From assembly GCA_036245805.1 (NCBI GenBank), contig BTRK01000002.1, positions 620,001-684,000 of the forward strand: a stretch of 64,000 nucleotides of DNA. Direction: 5' to 3'. The position numbers were made by a program, and so were the translations under genes. Source of the stretch: Pristionchus mayeri. Taxonomy: Eukaryota; Nematoda; Chromadorea; Rhabditida; Neodiplogasteridae. Positions 19,901 to 32,800 of this stretch are shown here, one piece after another. The notes beneath the pieces are model-generated. The model had not been told where the DNA came from, made no database searches, and saw only the letters and a program-made list of their open reading frames with translations. Numbering within the stretch: position 1 is the stretch's first letter; each line of letters opens with the position of its first letter.

Positions 19901-22900
19901 CGTACTACTAGTAATTGGAGACATAATTGCGACAGTAGTCTACAGACAGAAGAAGTCGCCTGAGTCACCAGGGACCAAACAGTGATATTGAGCCACCCCC
20001 AAACGTCCCTGGCTATGGCGCTGCCTTGGCCACAGGCAAGCCAATGGCGCGCGAAATGGCACCCAGCCCGTCGGATCCCGGCCCCCAGGGCCCAGGTTCT
20101 TCCTGGTTCCGCCAGGGATCGGGTGTGCGGGGCCCTCCCATGTTCCCCGCTGCTTCCTCATTAGAGAAACAAAGTGTGGCTGCTGCCGCACGACATAAGT
20201 TGAGTGTTTTCCACTCTCGCCCTTCCTCCTTCCCTCTTCTCATCTCTCTCCCATGAGTTTTTGCAAATGGTGCCGCGAGCCAAGGGGTGAACGGCCAAGG
20301 AAGATGGGCATCGAGGGACAAAGGGAACCGAGAAATACAGAGCATAGAACCGAAGAATGTAGAACCGGGAAATGGAAACAAAATACGATTTTCAGGCACG
20401 ACGACTACGGCTCCGATGCACTTCGAGAACGTCACTTCGGCGTTCGCTGGAGTGAAGACCGTCGGCAGCTGTGCAGAGGCCAAGTCCATGAAGGGCCACT
20501 GGAGTGAGGTGAGCTGAGCCGGCAATAGGTGGACCGGGATTATACCCGGCTCTCTATTTCTCGGTCACGGTTTGGGTTTTGGCGTTGCGACCTTGCTCAC
20601 CGTTCTCTCGCCGAGGGGGAGTATGTGCGGCTGAAAACTGTTTAATATACCCAATCGTTCTCGTTCGAACGCGAGCTCCCGTGACCTATGATTACAGGTG
20701 GAATGCTAGTTGTTGTAACTGTTAACCCCGAGCTGCTCAAAAATTTGGGTCACATCTCTGAGAGTATCAGCTCGATTGCGGTCACTAGCGAGGTAACGAG
20801 CCGGGGGAGGGTAGGAGAAAAAGTTGCGGCGGCCCCTCTTCCGCCGTTCCAGGCAATGTTCCCCCCTGATAGTCGCTGCCTAATCAATGATAATGAGCGA
20901 TGGGGGACAAGTAGGAACATGCATTAAATGGGCATCAAAGCAGAGCGGGGGATCCAAACTGAGTCAATTTCCTGGATCAAAAGGTCATTTCAGGTCCTGA
21001 CCGCATCCCGATTGGTGGACCCCATCGAGGACACGTCTGGTAGAAGCCCGCTCTCGCTCGATGACATCGTCCGGGAGGTTCCGAGAGGCTGCGTTCCGCA
21101 GGTGAGCTATCCCTCCATTTTTAGCAGTAAACTCTGCAAAAGACCGAGGTACACTTGTCAGGTTGATTATTGATGAACGCATCGGTCACACCACTTGAAA
21201 AGTGGTGCTGAACGGTGAATTCACCTCGAATTAGGCCCCCAGCTTTTTGCTCCGATGATTCGGTCTGATAATTTCATCACTTCCTACATTTCTTGCATAA
21301 TGCACGCAGGCACACACTAGCTATTAGTCGGTTAGTCATCGTGTACAAGTTCCCCATTGTGGTTTCTGCCTATAAACTTTCTATTAGAAGCAACTGAGTC
21401 ATTTGAAGTTCGAAATACACGATGAATAAGCTTTTACTGTTCAGGAACTGTAGTTATTAATTACTGATCGTAATCTACCCGCTTTTGTCCTATCTGGTGA
21501 ACAAATCTTGAACGCACCCCTTCTTTTTACTGTGTTTGCACCTATTTGCGGGGGTCACACGGGTTTGCATGTTTGAAACTCTTCACCGGCGCATAAAGGA
21601 GAGGAAGTATCGAAATGGGCCACACTGCGTATGCGTAGTTATCATTGTTCGGTGATCATAATACCCGCTGTAACAGCGGGAGATGACCAAATAGGCATAT
21701 TACAGCATGTTCGCTTGTCGAAAAGACACGATTGAAGACGATACAATGGCGCACTGTTGTCGGAATTCCGCGAATACCAGCTAGCCGCGATGATCACTCG
21801 ATTTCTTGATTATTTTTTTGTCTGGGTCAGACACATTCTTGTGAAGAGATGAACTCCCCATCGAGTGATCAATGGGACGTCAAATGAAAAACGCTTTGAT
21901 GCGTATGGACAGAGATTCAAAGAGATCAGAGATCAAATACCAAAGTCCATTTCAGTCGGATTCGGCGGGTCTCAACTGCGCGGCTCACCTGTGCTACCAT
22001 CTGATGTATCGGTCGCTGGATGGCACCTGCAACAACTTGGAAGAGCCCATGCGCGGAGCTTCGTTCCGTTCCTACATCAGGTGAGCATCGAAAATCATCA
22101 TTGTAGCCATGCAAAATTTCCATCATAATCTCCATTCGACTGACTAGTATTGAATGCGTTTTTACATGATAAATTTCACTCCAACTCTTGGTTTTTGTTT
22201 TGTTTTCGAGGAATTGAAGACTGATAACTGGAAAAGTAGGAGGCAATCCTAGATGAATATCCGGGTCGATTCCGGCAAATCGACCATGATAAAAAAATAT
22301 GAACGCAACCACGGCTTATAAAATTGCGTATTCGCAGAGAGCCAGAAATCGAAAATTTCTCGGTGCCTCTCGGTGGCCGTTCTGATTTCGCTGACATGTA
22401 CGATAGTTACGAAACGTACAAATGAATCAAATTTCGCAAAAATGGTCAACTCTGAAAATACACATATTAAATTAATTCAGACACTTCCCTGCGGAGTACG
22501 ACGATGGAAAGGGCGAGCCCGTCGGTAGGCTCATTTGAATATCCATTTCACAAATATCTGTCGAATTTTATCTTTAAAAACAACTAAGCTATGCAGATTT
22601 CTGCACTCCCTGTTAAAATTAGAAAATATTTGCACTTTAAATTGAAAAATATATATAATGTGCAGCCATAAACTCCGACGCGCGTCCTCCTGCGCGCGAG
22701 GCCAATCGAGTGATGCTCTCCTCTGCTCAGTCCGTCGTGCACGACATGTACAACAACATCATGATGCAGTTCGGGCAGTTCCTCTCCCACGATATGGTCA
22801 GCTGTCTTATATCGAACACTTACCGTAATGGAAATGTAGGTTTCATCTATAGCTTGTATACCATTAGCCGAGTTGATCATGGTATCGTTGTGAATTCGAG

Positions 22901-25900
22901 TGGAAAAACACAAAAGAAATCGAGATTTCGATTACAGGTCCGTACCACGCTCCTGCCCTCGGCCCAGTGCACCACCTGCCAGAACGTGCCCGGCAAGTGC
23001 ATGTCCGTGCCCATCTCGGAGAAGGACCCCAATGCAGCGTGAGTATTCATGAGTAATGAATATTCATCAATTTGTATACCCTCTCGTTATTTCTTGCAAT
23101 CTCTCCTAACGAAATAAATGACTGAATGAATACTAGATATGGCTTCATAAGAATAATTCTCGTCATTCTTCGTTCTATCTCTCAGATCCGCTAGAGAGCA
23201 CGCAATCCATATTATGCACATAGAATATTCACAACGCACTTCAAAAGCTAACCATGATAGGTGCAAAACACTTCATTTTAAGTGGGCACAAAAACATTGT
23301 TTATCACAACTATACAATAAATACAACTTTAGGTTCAAGCAGCGCACTTGTCTTCGAATCTCCCGCTCTGCGCCCATCTGCAACATCGAGCCGAGAGAGC
23401 AGATCAATGAGAACACCGGCTACATTGGTTAGTAGAATTTGAACATTTACTCTCTTTGCAAGCGAATTTTCGTCTAATACTCTAATAACGAAAGCTATGT
23501 GACGATTTGTATTTTCTTCCCGCTTTACGAAGAACACAAACAGCACTCCACAGCCATTACAAGGATCGCCTAGTAACCTATATTTTGGTGATTAAAAATC
23601 GATATTCAGACGGATCGATGATCTACGGTTCCTCACCTCGAGATCTGCACAAGTTCCGTGAGGGACGCACTGGGCTGCTCAAGATGACGCTCTTCAACCA
23701 GCAGGTTTGCATATTTTTAGTGCTTTCTTACAACCAGATTTGTGGATAATTTGAGAGCTAAAGGTATACAAAAATTACGAGTTTTTGAGGTTCTAATCAA
23801 TGTTCAGATGCTCCTTCCCTTCGACCAGAATAAGTGCGCCTCGCTCGACAAGTGCACAGCGACGTTCACTGCCGGAGATATCCGGTGGGTAAACTCTTTG
23901 ATCCAGTCGAGCATGCGTCTGATAGAACAACAAGTTTCATGGCTCAATAAAGTTCTGTGCTCCTTCAACTCTCTTTCACATCTAATGTAAAAATAGCGAG
24001 TAGGACTTCATGGGATTTATTCATTGGTAGCGCCATAAAAATATATTAAAAAGAAAATATTTCGTTATTTCCAGTGCCAACCTCTTCATCGGCCTCTCCG
24101 CCATGCACATCATCTTCGCGCGCGAGCATAACAGGTACATTTTTACAATTAAATATTTCTTGGTTGACAATGCCCTAGCAATGCTATACCTCGACCCCAG
24201 CCTAGAAGAGGACAATTTTTTTTTTTTTTTTTTTTTTTTTTGTAAATAATCAAAACGGCTTTAATTGCCATTTCTGTTGCAGAATCGCTGGAGTCTTGCA
24301 AGGCCTGAACCCCTCGTGGAGCGGCGACCGTGTGTTCCAGGTATCATAAGTGTATCGTGTTTGTCTTGATTATGTTGAATATTCGTTCTTCTACGTTCTT
24401 CTACTATGCTGTCTCACATCATATTTCCGAACAATAACATCTATAACTTCACGTAAACAACATATATTGAATTTCAGGAGTCCCGCAAGATCGTCGGTGC
24501 CGAGATTCAGCACGTCGTGTACAAGTCCTATCTACCCAAGCTTCTCGGGTCCGCCTTCGAAAAGGTCATCGGCAACTACAAGGCGTACGATCCTTCGGTG
24601 AGATTTTGTTTTCATATTTAATCTTTAATCTATATAAACGACGCATTCGTTGAAGAAAGTTAAGGGAAGAGTAGGCCGATCTTCAGGCTCGATCACTGCA
24701 AGCTTTGTGACTTTAAAGATGAAATTTTAAAATAAGCATAATTAATTCAGCAGAAGTATGGAAGTCTGTTGTAGGTCGACGCAACCGTTGCTAACGAGTT
24801 CACCACTGGCGCTTTCCGATTCGGTCACGGGATGATTGAGGAGTTCTACCAGAGAATCGACTTCAGCGGACAGAACAGGCGAGAATTTGAGCCAAAATTG
24901 CGGAAAATCGGGAAATTGATTTTATGAGCCTGTTAGATAAAGAACTGAACTTGTTGGCACTGTGAAAAGTTTTCGAATCCTGGAAAATCTAAGATTTGCG
25001 GGGGATTTTATTCATAGATAAATGTAAATTGTTCAGCTCTCACGGCGGTTTCTCGTTCGGCGACGGCGTCTTCAAGACTGGCAAGATCCTGTGGGAGGGA
25101 GGCATCGATCCTATCGTCAGAGGTATTTGTAGATTTCATTTGAGGTTACTGCAAAACAAGACATTTGAAAATATCGATTGTTTAAGGAATGATGATCACT
25201 GCCGTAAAGCGACCCCACCGAATGACTCCTGCTATTACTGAGAAGATGTTCGGAACGCGAGTTTTTAGATTACCTTTGATCTCTAAAATTCTTTATTTAT
25301 AATATCTAGTCTGTCAGTGCCGTGCTAATTTAGTGCTAATTTAGTTGTAATGCTTCGAAACGTTGCCAATTTGAACATTTCAGCACCGATCTCGGATCAC
25401 TGAACATCCAGCGCGGTCGTGATCATGGTATTCCCTCGTACAATAAGGTACCTGATCTTTGCCCTTTATCTCTCTCTAAATCCGTCCTCAGATGCGGGTA
25501 TTCTGCGGACTGCCCGCCGCCAAGGAGTTCGAGGACTTCAAGGACCTCATTCTCGACAAGTTTGCAACACTGAACTAGAATTTCCAACAATTTTCGATAT
25601 TTCGAAATTTAAATTGGCTTTTAGGAATCTCCGCGCCGGTCTTGCCAAGAACTACAAGACTGTCGACGATGTTGACTTCTACGTTGGAGCCATGCTGGAG
25701 GTTCGAATTCCATTCATTCGATTCCCTTTATCCATGGAAACTTTTGTCCGTGATCTTTACATTTCAAGCCAGTACAAGATGCATAATGTCCTCTAGTTTT
25801 CATTGATCTTTAAACTTTTAGGACCCGGTGGTCGGCGGTCTGGTGGGCACGACGCTCAGCTGCGTGATTGGCGAGCAGTTCAAGCGGACGAGGGACGGTG

Positions 25901-26963
25901 ATCGGTGAGTTTTCCTAATTGGTTCAGCGGCGTGCGCAATTTGGTGGTTACACCCAGCACCGACTGGCACGAACTTTTATGCGATCAAGCAGAGAGAATG
26001 TGGTTGTACTTTATTCCCAGCAATTTCAGCAACGCGTGCTAATTAACGACACGAAAATAGTGGAATGAATGCTGCATTTGTCGATGTAATGTCTCTGTGC
26101 CGCCTGATCTTAGATTCGAAGGGATTAGCGGATTTTTTTCTAAATTCCTCTCTCTGCAAATTTCATGATATTTCGCCATCTCTGCCTAAACGACACGCGT
26201 CTTAGATGGGAGAGAAGAGGCAAGAAACTGTTTACAGCCGGTCCAACTGCCTACTCTTGTTCGGCTCGTAAACAGTACAGTACTGTTAGGGAACTGACGA
26301 GAAATGGAATGGAAAGCGTGATTTGGGGGACCGCAACTACAAAATGTTATGCTTCGGCATATAGAGAACTGAAATGATAGGAACACCCGGTGTCACTTTC
26401 ACAACAGCAAAGCACATACCTGAAGAGTCATACAATGTATGTATTGGAGGAATTGCATCATCACAACAATGACGTAATACCTTGTAGATTCTACTACGAG
26501 AATCCCGATGTGTTCTCGTCAGCACAACTAGCAGAGATCAAGAAGCAAACGTTGTCGAGGTGAAATCGATCTTTGATTTTTGACATTACTGGAATTTTCA
26601 CCCAACGTATCAACATTGTGTCATGAAAATTTGTATTGAAGGAAGCCATGTTCTCCATTTCTGTGGCAGAATGTCTTAAAATTTATTCAATTTAAGGAAT
26701 CCATGGCAACGAAATCACTTCACTGAAGCATCCGAACCGTTATATCAATGTTGAATCAAACATCAATTATTTCAGAGTAATTTGCGACAACGGTGATCGA
26801 TTCGAGCTCGTGTCTGAAGATGCCTTCCTGCAACCGAAGGTACTTTTTTTATTATATTAAATATTTAAAAAAATATTAACTTTTATAATTAAAATTATTC
26901 CAGGCTCAGCTCACTCCCTGCACAGCTATCGCAGAGATGGATCTGACCAAGTGGAAGGAGTGA
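16919..26963 (+). CDS. mlt-7: ShKT-domain heme peroxidase (MLT-7/SKPO type)
   Basis: 25 exons giving about 723 residues: 16919-16964, 17801-17916, 17982-18117, 20396-20508, 20994-21101, 21956-22080, 22481-22524, 22666-22796, 22938-23038, 23333-23427, 23610-23704, 23808-23884, 24075-24134, 24283-24340, 24478-24597, 24775-24878, 25037-25122, 25187-25256, 25384-25447, 25492-25559, 25625-25700, 25822-25904, 26488-26559, 26776-26839, 26904-26963. Signal peptide [15 protein letters not shown]; ShKT domain at residues 32-71 ([17 protein letters not shown]); Ser/Thr linker; peroxidase domain from about 173. Diagnostic motifs: [21 protein letters not shown] (distal His 271), AGDIR (catalytic Arg 396), FAREHNR, FRFGH (proximal His 493), [10 protein letters not shown]. 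The Asp usually before the distal His is Ser. Two introns use GC donors (24879, 25257). In C. elegans such enzymes act in cuticle cross-linking and moulting. The symbol is by domain architecture and could equally be a skpo gene. Confidence 0.88.
19946..20173 (+). other. Candidate extra exon of the peroxidase gene (Pro/Gly-rich linker)
   Basis: Inside the 2.3-kb intron between exons 3 and 4, an open segment starts after CTACAG at 19946 and reaches two possible donors, at 20095 and 20173. Its phase fits both neighbours exactly (enters in phase 1, leaves in phase 1 at either donor). It would add 50 or 76 residues rich in Pro, Gly and Ala ([23 protein letters not shown]) between the ShKT and peroxidase domains. 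Could be a true, an alternative or a spurious exon. Confidence 0.35.
24216..24241. repeat. T tract of 26 bases in a peroxidase intron
   Basis: Uninterrupted T run between exons at 24134 and 24283; its length may be an assembly or polymerase artefact. Confidence 0.9.
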
Positions 26964-27429
26964 TCTCTGATCTTTCGTCCCGTCTGATCTTTGATCTTTC
27001 TCGCCTCTGACCTCTCATCGTCCCTGATCTCACTCATCGAGCTCCTCCTAGGAACCGCTTGCCTCCCGGCGACCGCCATCGCCAACTAACTTTATTAGCT
27101 GCTGACCGAGATAGAATGACAGTATATACTACACACATCATCACAATGCCTCTACAGTGTCGCGCGCAATCCTTAGAGTTCCCCGTAGTTGTTAGTTACC
27201 CCTCGTCCCTCTCCTCCTCTTGCCGAACCCAGGTTCCACTCAGGAGCCAATTCCGCATATAGAGGCGCCAATCCGGCGCCATATTGGCGACCCCATATCG
27301 TAGTCCCCCACCGCCATATTCCCTACGATACTATCAATCCCCCTCTGATTCTCGAGTACCGGTCCTCTGTAGTGTTCTCTCTCCTTATATCTGTCTCTCT
27401 CTCCACACTCCTATGCAAGTCGTGTAGAC
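26964..27429. other. 3' flank of the peroxidase gene
   Basis: Pyrimidine-rich sequence with repeated GATCTTTGATC/CTCTGATC motifs just after the stop codon, then CT-rich spacer. No AATAAA close to the stop was noted and no gene recognised. Confidence 0.4.
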
Positions 27430-27541
27430 TAGTGATGCCAAAACGGCGCGAGCTCTCCTCGTTTCACACGCTCTCTCGCCGGTCAGACAGAGCGAGAGAG
27501 CGTGTGAAACGAGGAGAGCGCGCGCCGTTTTGGCATCACTA
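27430..27541. mobile_element. 112-bp hAT-like hairpin MITE
   Basis: Near-perfect foldback starting TAGTGATGCCAAAACGGCGC and ending with its complement, around a short GGTCAGACA centre. It is flanked on both sides by GTGTAGAC (27422-27429 and 27542-27549), an 8-bp duplication as made by hAT transposases, whose ends often begin YAG-G-TG. The transcript would fold into a hairpin of about 50 bp. Confidence 0.88.
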
Positions 27542-27549
27542 GTGTAGAC

Positions 27550-29800
27550 CAATTTCGTGTACATGTAATTGTTGCGTTGCTTGTAACTTTCTGTAGACTC
27601 CGATTCGCCTGTAAACAACTGCCGTCTCTTTGATCTTTGATCCCGTCCACCCTTCTATCATCCGTTCCATTCCACATGCACACTGCTGGTCACTCCTTAT
27701 TAATGCTCATCCTCCCTCCTCCTCGATGATTCTAATAAGTGATAAATACTTACTGAAAACCGTTGTTTTTGTGCGAATTCCATTGACGTTCGGGGAGATC
27801 AAAGGCACCTAGCGTCGGATCGAATCAAGGGCCGTTCGCAAACTCTCTCCACACTCTCTATGACCGTCGCCTCTCTATCTACTCTCTGCCTCTCCTCTCC
27901 CCATCGATTGATTGCCTATCGGGGTTACGCGTGCGCATTGAGAGGAGAAAGAGAAGGGAGACAGACGGAAAGGGGGAGAGGTAGAGAGTGTGGGGAGGGA
28001 AGAGAGCGGGAAGACATAGCGATAGTCAACAGTGCTGATTCAGGAATGTGTGAAACTTTCTTCATAGCGAAGCTCTCCCGTGATCTACTTTCATCCCCTT
28101 TATCACCGTGAAATGTTATATTTTTTAAAAATTACATAAGTTGTCGTTCTACATCGATCGTACTGTTTTCATGCTGCTGTGAGAAATTGAGCGACCGAAA
28201 AGAATCTCTACCTAGGCCAATCTCGTTCCTGACTTGCAAAATGAGCCTTTCTTTCTCCCACTCAACGCTCGGCCTCTCGGCCCGTTCATTTGTTTACGGG
28301 GCCTCCCCTCTCGAGAGGTCTTATTTACAGATTGGGCAGGCACAGGGCGGCTGAAGAGGACGGGGATAGGAGGTAAACGGATCCTTTTATCCTGGTGACC
28401 TCTGTTGGATCTAGTTTCCCGGATATTTTCGTACTAATTCACCCGTCATCCATTAATAATTCCTGCTGCTACTTTGTGGCGGATTCAGCGCCAATTTCGC
28501 TTCTTTCCTACTCACAAAACGCGCAATTTTGTCGCCGGCTCGAGTTTTATTTCTCCGATGCCAATTTGACATCTATACTATGGGAATCATGCATTTTCCC
28601 ACACTTACTAGCTTTATTTTCGAAATAATCTTGGCTATTTTCGTGTTTTCACCACTCTCAGCTATGTCCTTCTCTTCTCCTTCTTTGTTTCGTTTCTCAT
28701 GATGATTCATGTAGAGATGGCACAAACATTGCATGTTGTGAGGGTATAGAAAGCGATCCTCGGCACTTCTTGGATATTTGCCCCTTCTGCTCCCCCATCA
28801 TTTCTCATTTCCTTCCCCATAACAAATGATTTGAAATACCAAAATTAAGGAATAATACTTTGAAATGAATACATAGTGAACTAAAAATTGCCAAATATCT
28901 AAGAATTGTTCTCGCATGTTGTGAGGATACAGAAATCTATCCTCATCTTGTCTCTGACTCACGTTTCAGCACAGCCCTCACCGCTCTCTGACTTTGGCAA
29001 AAAAAACGACGGGGGAAAGAAACCGCGGGGCTCTAACGAGCGACAGATGTTCCCACGAGATACATTCCTACTTCCTTCATGCCTCTCTTTCTCTGTTTTT
29101 TCATCAAAATTCTCCCCTTTCTCATCTAAAAATTTTCGAAATTCTTCTAGCAGTTGCCATTAGCCGTCGCTCTCGACATTTGTCCTTGCTAGTCGCAATT
29201 GTTTATTCACGGCAGAGGACCCATCCCCTCTTCCCCCCGTTCTCGAATGCAGACAGTTGCCAGCTTCCTCTTGCACTTGCGTTGGAATTTCCTGGATCTC
29301 TCTCTCTCGAAATGTTATTCGAAATTTGATATCACGAACATTCTAATAATGACGACTTCTTTTTGAAATTCCTCTATTCAGTCCTCATTTTCTCACGCCG
29401 CCATATCGCTTCTCGGCACTGCTTTCATACATTCACCTATTAGGCAGGCACTGACATCATTCTTTCTATTATTTAAAGTAAAATAATTTCTCTGTTATCT
29501 TGCCGACACCATTGTCTTGCCCTCGAAAGTACTACTTCATGAATAAAACGATGATTTCAGGAGGAGCGACATCTGAATCAGCAACTAATTTCATTTCCCT
29601 TCCTTCTTAAAATCACAATGTGCTGCTGCCTAGGTGTCCGACATGGGCAGTTGTTGTTAGGTAAGATTGTTATTATGTTTTCCCCGATGAATGACCATAA
29701 CATTACCAATCTACGAATCTGAGGTACAAAACGACAAAAGTGATACATATGATATTTTGCTATCGATATGGAGAGCGTTGGAAGATAAGACACTTTGAAA
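27550..29800. other. Intergenic region before the transporter gene
   Basis: About 2.2 kb with GA-rich runs (27940-28020) and many short overlapping frames but no consistent exon chain or recognisable domain. May hold the transporter promoter near its right end. Nothing else supported. Confidence 0.4.
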
Positions 29801-32800
29801 ATGTCGAAATATTGGCTATTATTTGCAGGATTCTTCGTGCTCTTCTGTCTGTTCACCAATCTGAATCTCATCCATCTCACATCCGTCCTCCATCCCTCCA
29901 CCCCGGATCGAGTCAGGGCGTTTGCCTCGCTCAGCTCGCTGCATCCAGGTAAAATTGTTAAATCGTTGCACAATTAGTTTCTTATGGTAGGACTATCATT
30001 GCTTCCCGTTCGTGGATGGAAACGAGTCATGAGTGAAACATAATCTTAGGCAGCGAACAATTGTTTCGTGCTCGTCACAACTAGAAACTGGATATGGCTT
30101 AGCAAGAAATGACGCTCTTCATTCTTTGCTCTCTTCCTCACCGTCGAGAAAGAGTTCAACTTCTAACTGTTTCTTGCGAAGTCATGCCTACTAGAAACTC
30201 TGCGGAACGAAAGCGAAAGTTCCGCTGGATCTGTCACGAGCCGAACCGAGAGACAGGGGCTCAATTAGGATTATAAGGGCAAGGTCGTATAATTTCGCCC
30301 GAATTTGCTGACCGCGAGCGAGTTGAAACCATTGAGTTGAAAGCAATTTCAAGAAAGTTTCGAACAATGAAATTCTATAGCTGTTGTAAAGGATGATCCC
30401 ACGGAAGGTCCTCAGGTTCTCTCAATTGGGAGCGCGCTCTCAAGTAAAGTACCGTACGAGTTAGGGAGCTACAGTGAGAGAGCTAAGCCCCGACCTCCAG
30501 AAGGGATGCATTCGCATGAAATGATTCTCTTAATTGCGCATACTCTCATGCCTATTTGAGCTAGCAATAGAGTATGCCAAATGAAGAGAACGAGAGATCA
30601 ACGTACAGCGGCCTTGTGCTCCGCTGCGAGCCGCTACCCAGAGTGAAATGATGACGATTTTTGGTTCGTTAGCGGAACCAAATTGTGCTCTCGCTAGTGC
30701 GTGTAATGAGTGATGTCAAGCCGGCGCAGATCTTTGGAAACATCAGGCATATCGTCCCGAAACATACAATTTGGGCGTTCTTGCCTAATCGGCAATAGAA
30801 AACGTCATCTTTCGAAGATAGCTCGATTTTTCAGGCCGATTCAAGCGGGAAATTAACGCAAATCCGGCCGGAAATCTAACATCGAAATGGGATGATGGCC
30901 ATCCGGTCGCCAATGATGAGGACGGCAAGGGACCCATTCCAGTCGAGAAAGGTGAGGGAACTATTTTCGAAAATCGGGCAGAATCACCGCTTTACTGTAC
31001 CACTTTCACTGTCGGTGCCGTCTTTGTGTTGCAACACAGTGTTTCCGGTAGAATCACGTTTGAAAACAGGGCGTTTCGAAATGTTTGTGATGACATTAGC
31101 CCTGACTCATAGTAACATTCCATACGCGATCAGATGAACGCTGCCTACATGCGATTATCAGGGCGGGAGCTCCTCTCGAATAACAAAGATCGAAATGTAG
31201 TAATCGAATTACGGGGGAATTCGTGCGGCACTGACTGGCACGGGGACCACCGGAATAGAATTTATGAAATGTCGAAACATCTAAATTATTTGCAATGCTT
31301 ATTACATATCTTTCGCACAAGGTCGCAACATTCGCACAAGATTGATGCGCAAATATAGAAAAAACCAGCAGCTTGCAGCTTTAAAGCAAACAATTATAGT
31401 AAATATTGAGTTGTTGTTGTGGAGAATGCAGAGTTTGCTGCAGCTTCCAGACTTGGGCGAACGTGACTTATTTCAGTAACCACCACCACGATCCCCTCAA
31501 CTCTTCCGCCTTCGACTTTCTTCTTCACCAATCCTCAGACGATGCCTACTAAGGAAACTTCTACAAGGTATGGTAGATGCTCTCTAGAAAGCAAGTATCG
31601 TTTCTAATGTCAACTATTAATATTGCAATTATTAATGTAGGTCAACGCCGTCCATGAAATGGCCGGAGACGACCACTGAGAAGCAGGAAGATGAGGCCAC
31701 TGAGGAAAGCAAGGAAGTTGAGGGTGAGACACAGTTCGAAATTTGTCACCTCATTTCATTCATGGATTGGCGAGAAAGTGTAGAGAATGAACAGATTGTG
31801 GCATTTCTTTCTCTCTAATTCGGAAAAATTCAAAAAGAAGGTTACAATCTAATGTAAAATATTTTAGACGAGGTCACTCACCTCATCAACAAAGATGCTC
31901 CGAAGCGGGACCTCAAGGGAGATGCTGGCGCTGTGGATCATCTCACTCTGGACACGTACGTTTACTGCTTTCTTGATTTTCGAAAATAATTTTGTGATCG
32001 ACCATTAATCTTTTGACTAGAGTCTCTAAAAATAAATTAGCGCTAGTTACTCGCCGTTCAATTCACTGTCACGTTTTTCTCTACTATTTTTAAGCTTACT
32101 CGGCTAATTACGAGAATAACTACAAGTAAAATTCGTAAACAGTTATTCTTAGCTAAACTCATTCACTGGCAGGTTTTCACCACTGTGTTACCTCGCTAGT
32201 CAGCTGTTACTCGTGATGGCGCTTGTTTTGACCGCATCTTTCGTTTTTGCTAGCGAGTTTGGCGCCTCGTGCTAGATCAGCGGGAGCCATTACAACATAG
32301 TGGCGATTTGATGCATTTGTTGACGGTGGTTAGCAGTGGCATCACAAGAAGTAACTCTTTTCACACTGTGTACTCTATCACTGGCCAAGAACAGCACAAA
32401 ACATAATAGAGTCATTTATCACGATGCCATACTAACGGGCACTATGCGGGATGAGAATATATTGATATATCAAAGACGGCGTGATGTCATAGTTATCATT
32501 CGGCCTAGTGCCCATACGAACTTGTGCTTTGATGATCAATCAGGGAATTCCTTCCCGGCGAGAAAATGAGGGACCTTGAAAGGTCGCGAATCGGATAAGC
32601 GCGAAACTCGATGTTCCATGGCCGTTCGGCAAAGAGAAGTGTGCGTGAATTGTAGAGGTCAAGAAAAGGATACTAAACTGTGGTTGGGATCTAGATCTTT
32701 CGATCGAAATGTATGATGTCACTGCTAATATCGTGGTTCAAAAACAATCCGAATCATTGTATTTCCAACTAGAAATATGACAGTGCAAGAAAAAGAAACT

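Noticed and set aside
20013..20525. 170-codon minus-strand frame
   Set aside because: Antisense shadow of a peroxidase exon and the candidate Pro/Gly-rich exon.
20699..20794. Possible exon between peroxidase exons 4 and 5 (after GATTACAG, before GTAACG)
   Set aside because: Its open frame does not match the phase of exon 4 (phase 0), and in phase 0 it meets a stop at once.
21600..21860. Short palindromes (e.g. CCCGCTGTAACAGCGGG) in a peroxidase intron
   Set aside because: Small, unrelated stems without flanking duplications or second copies in the window.
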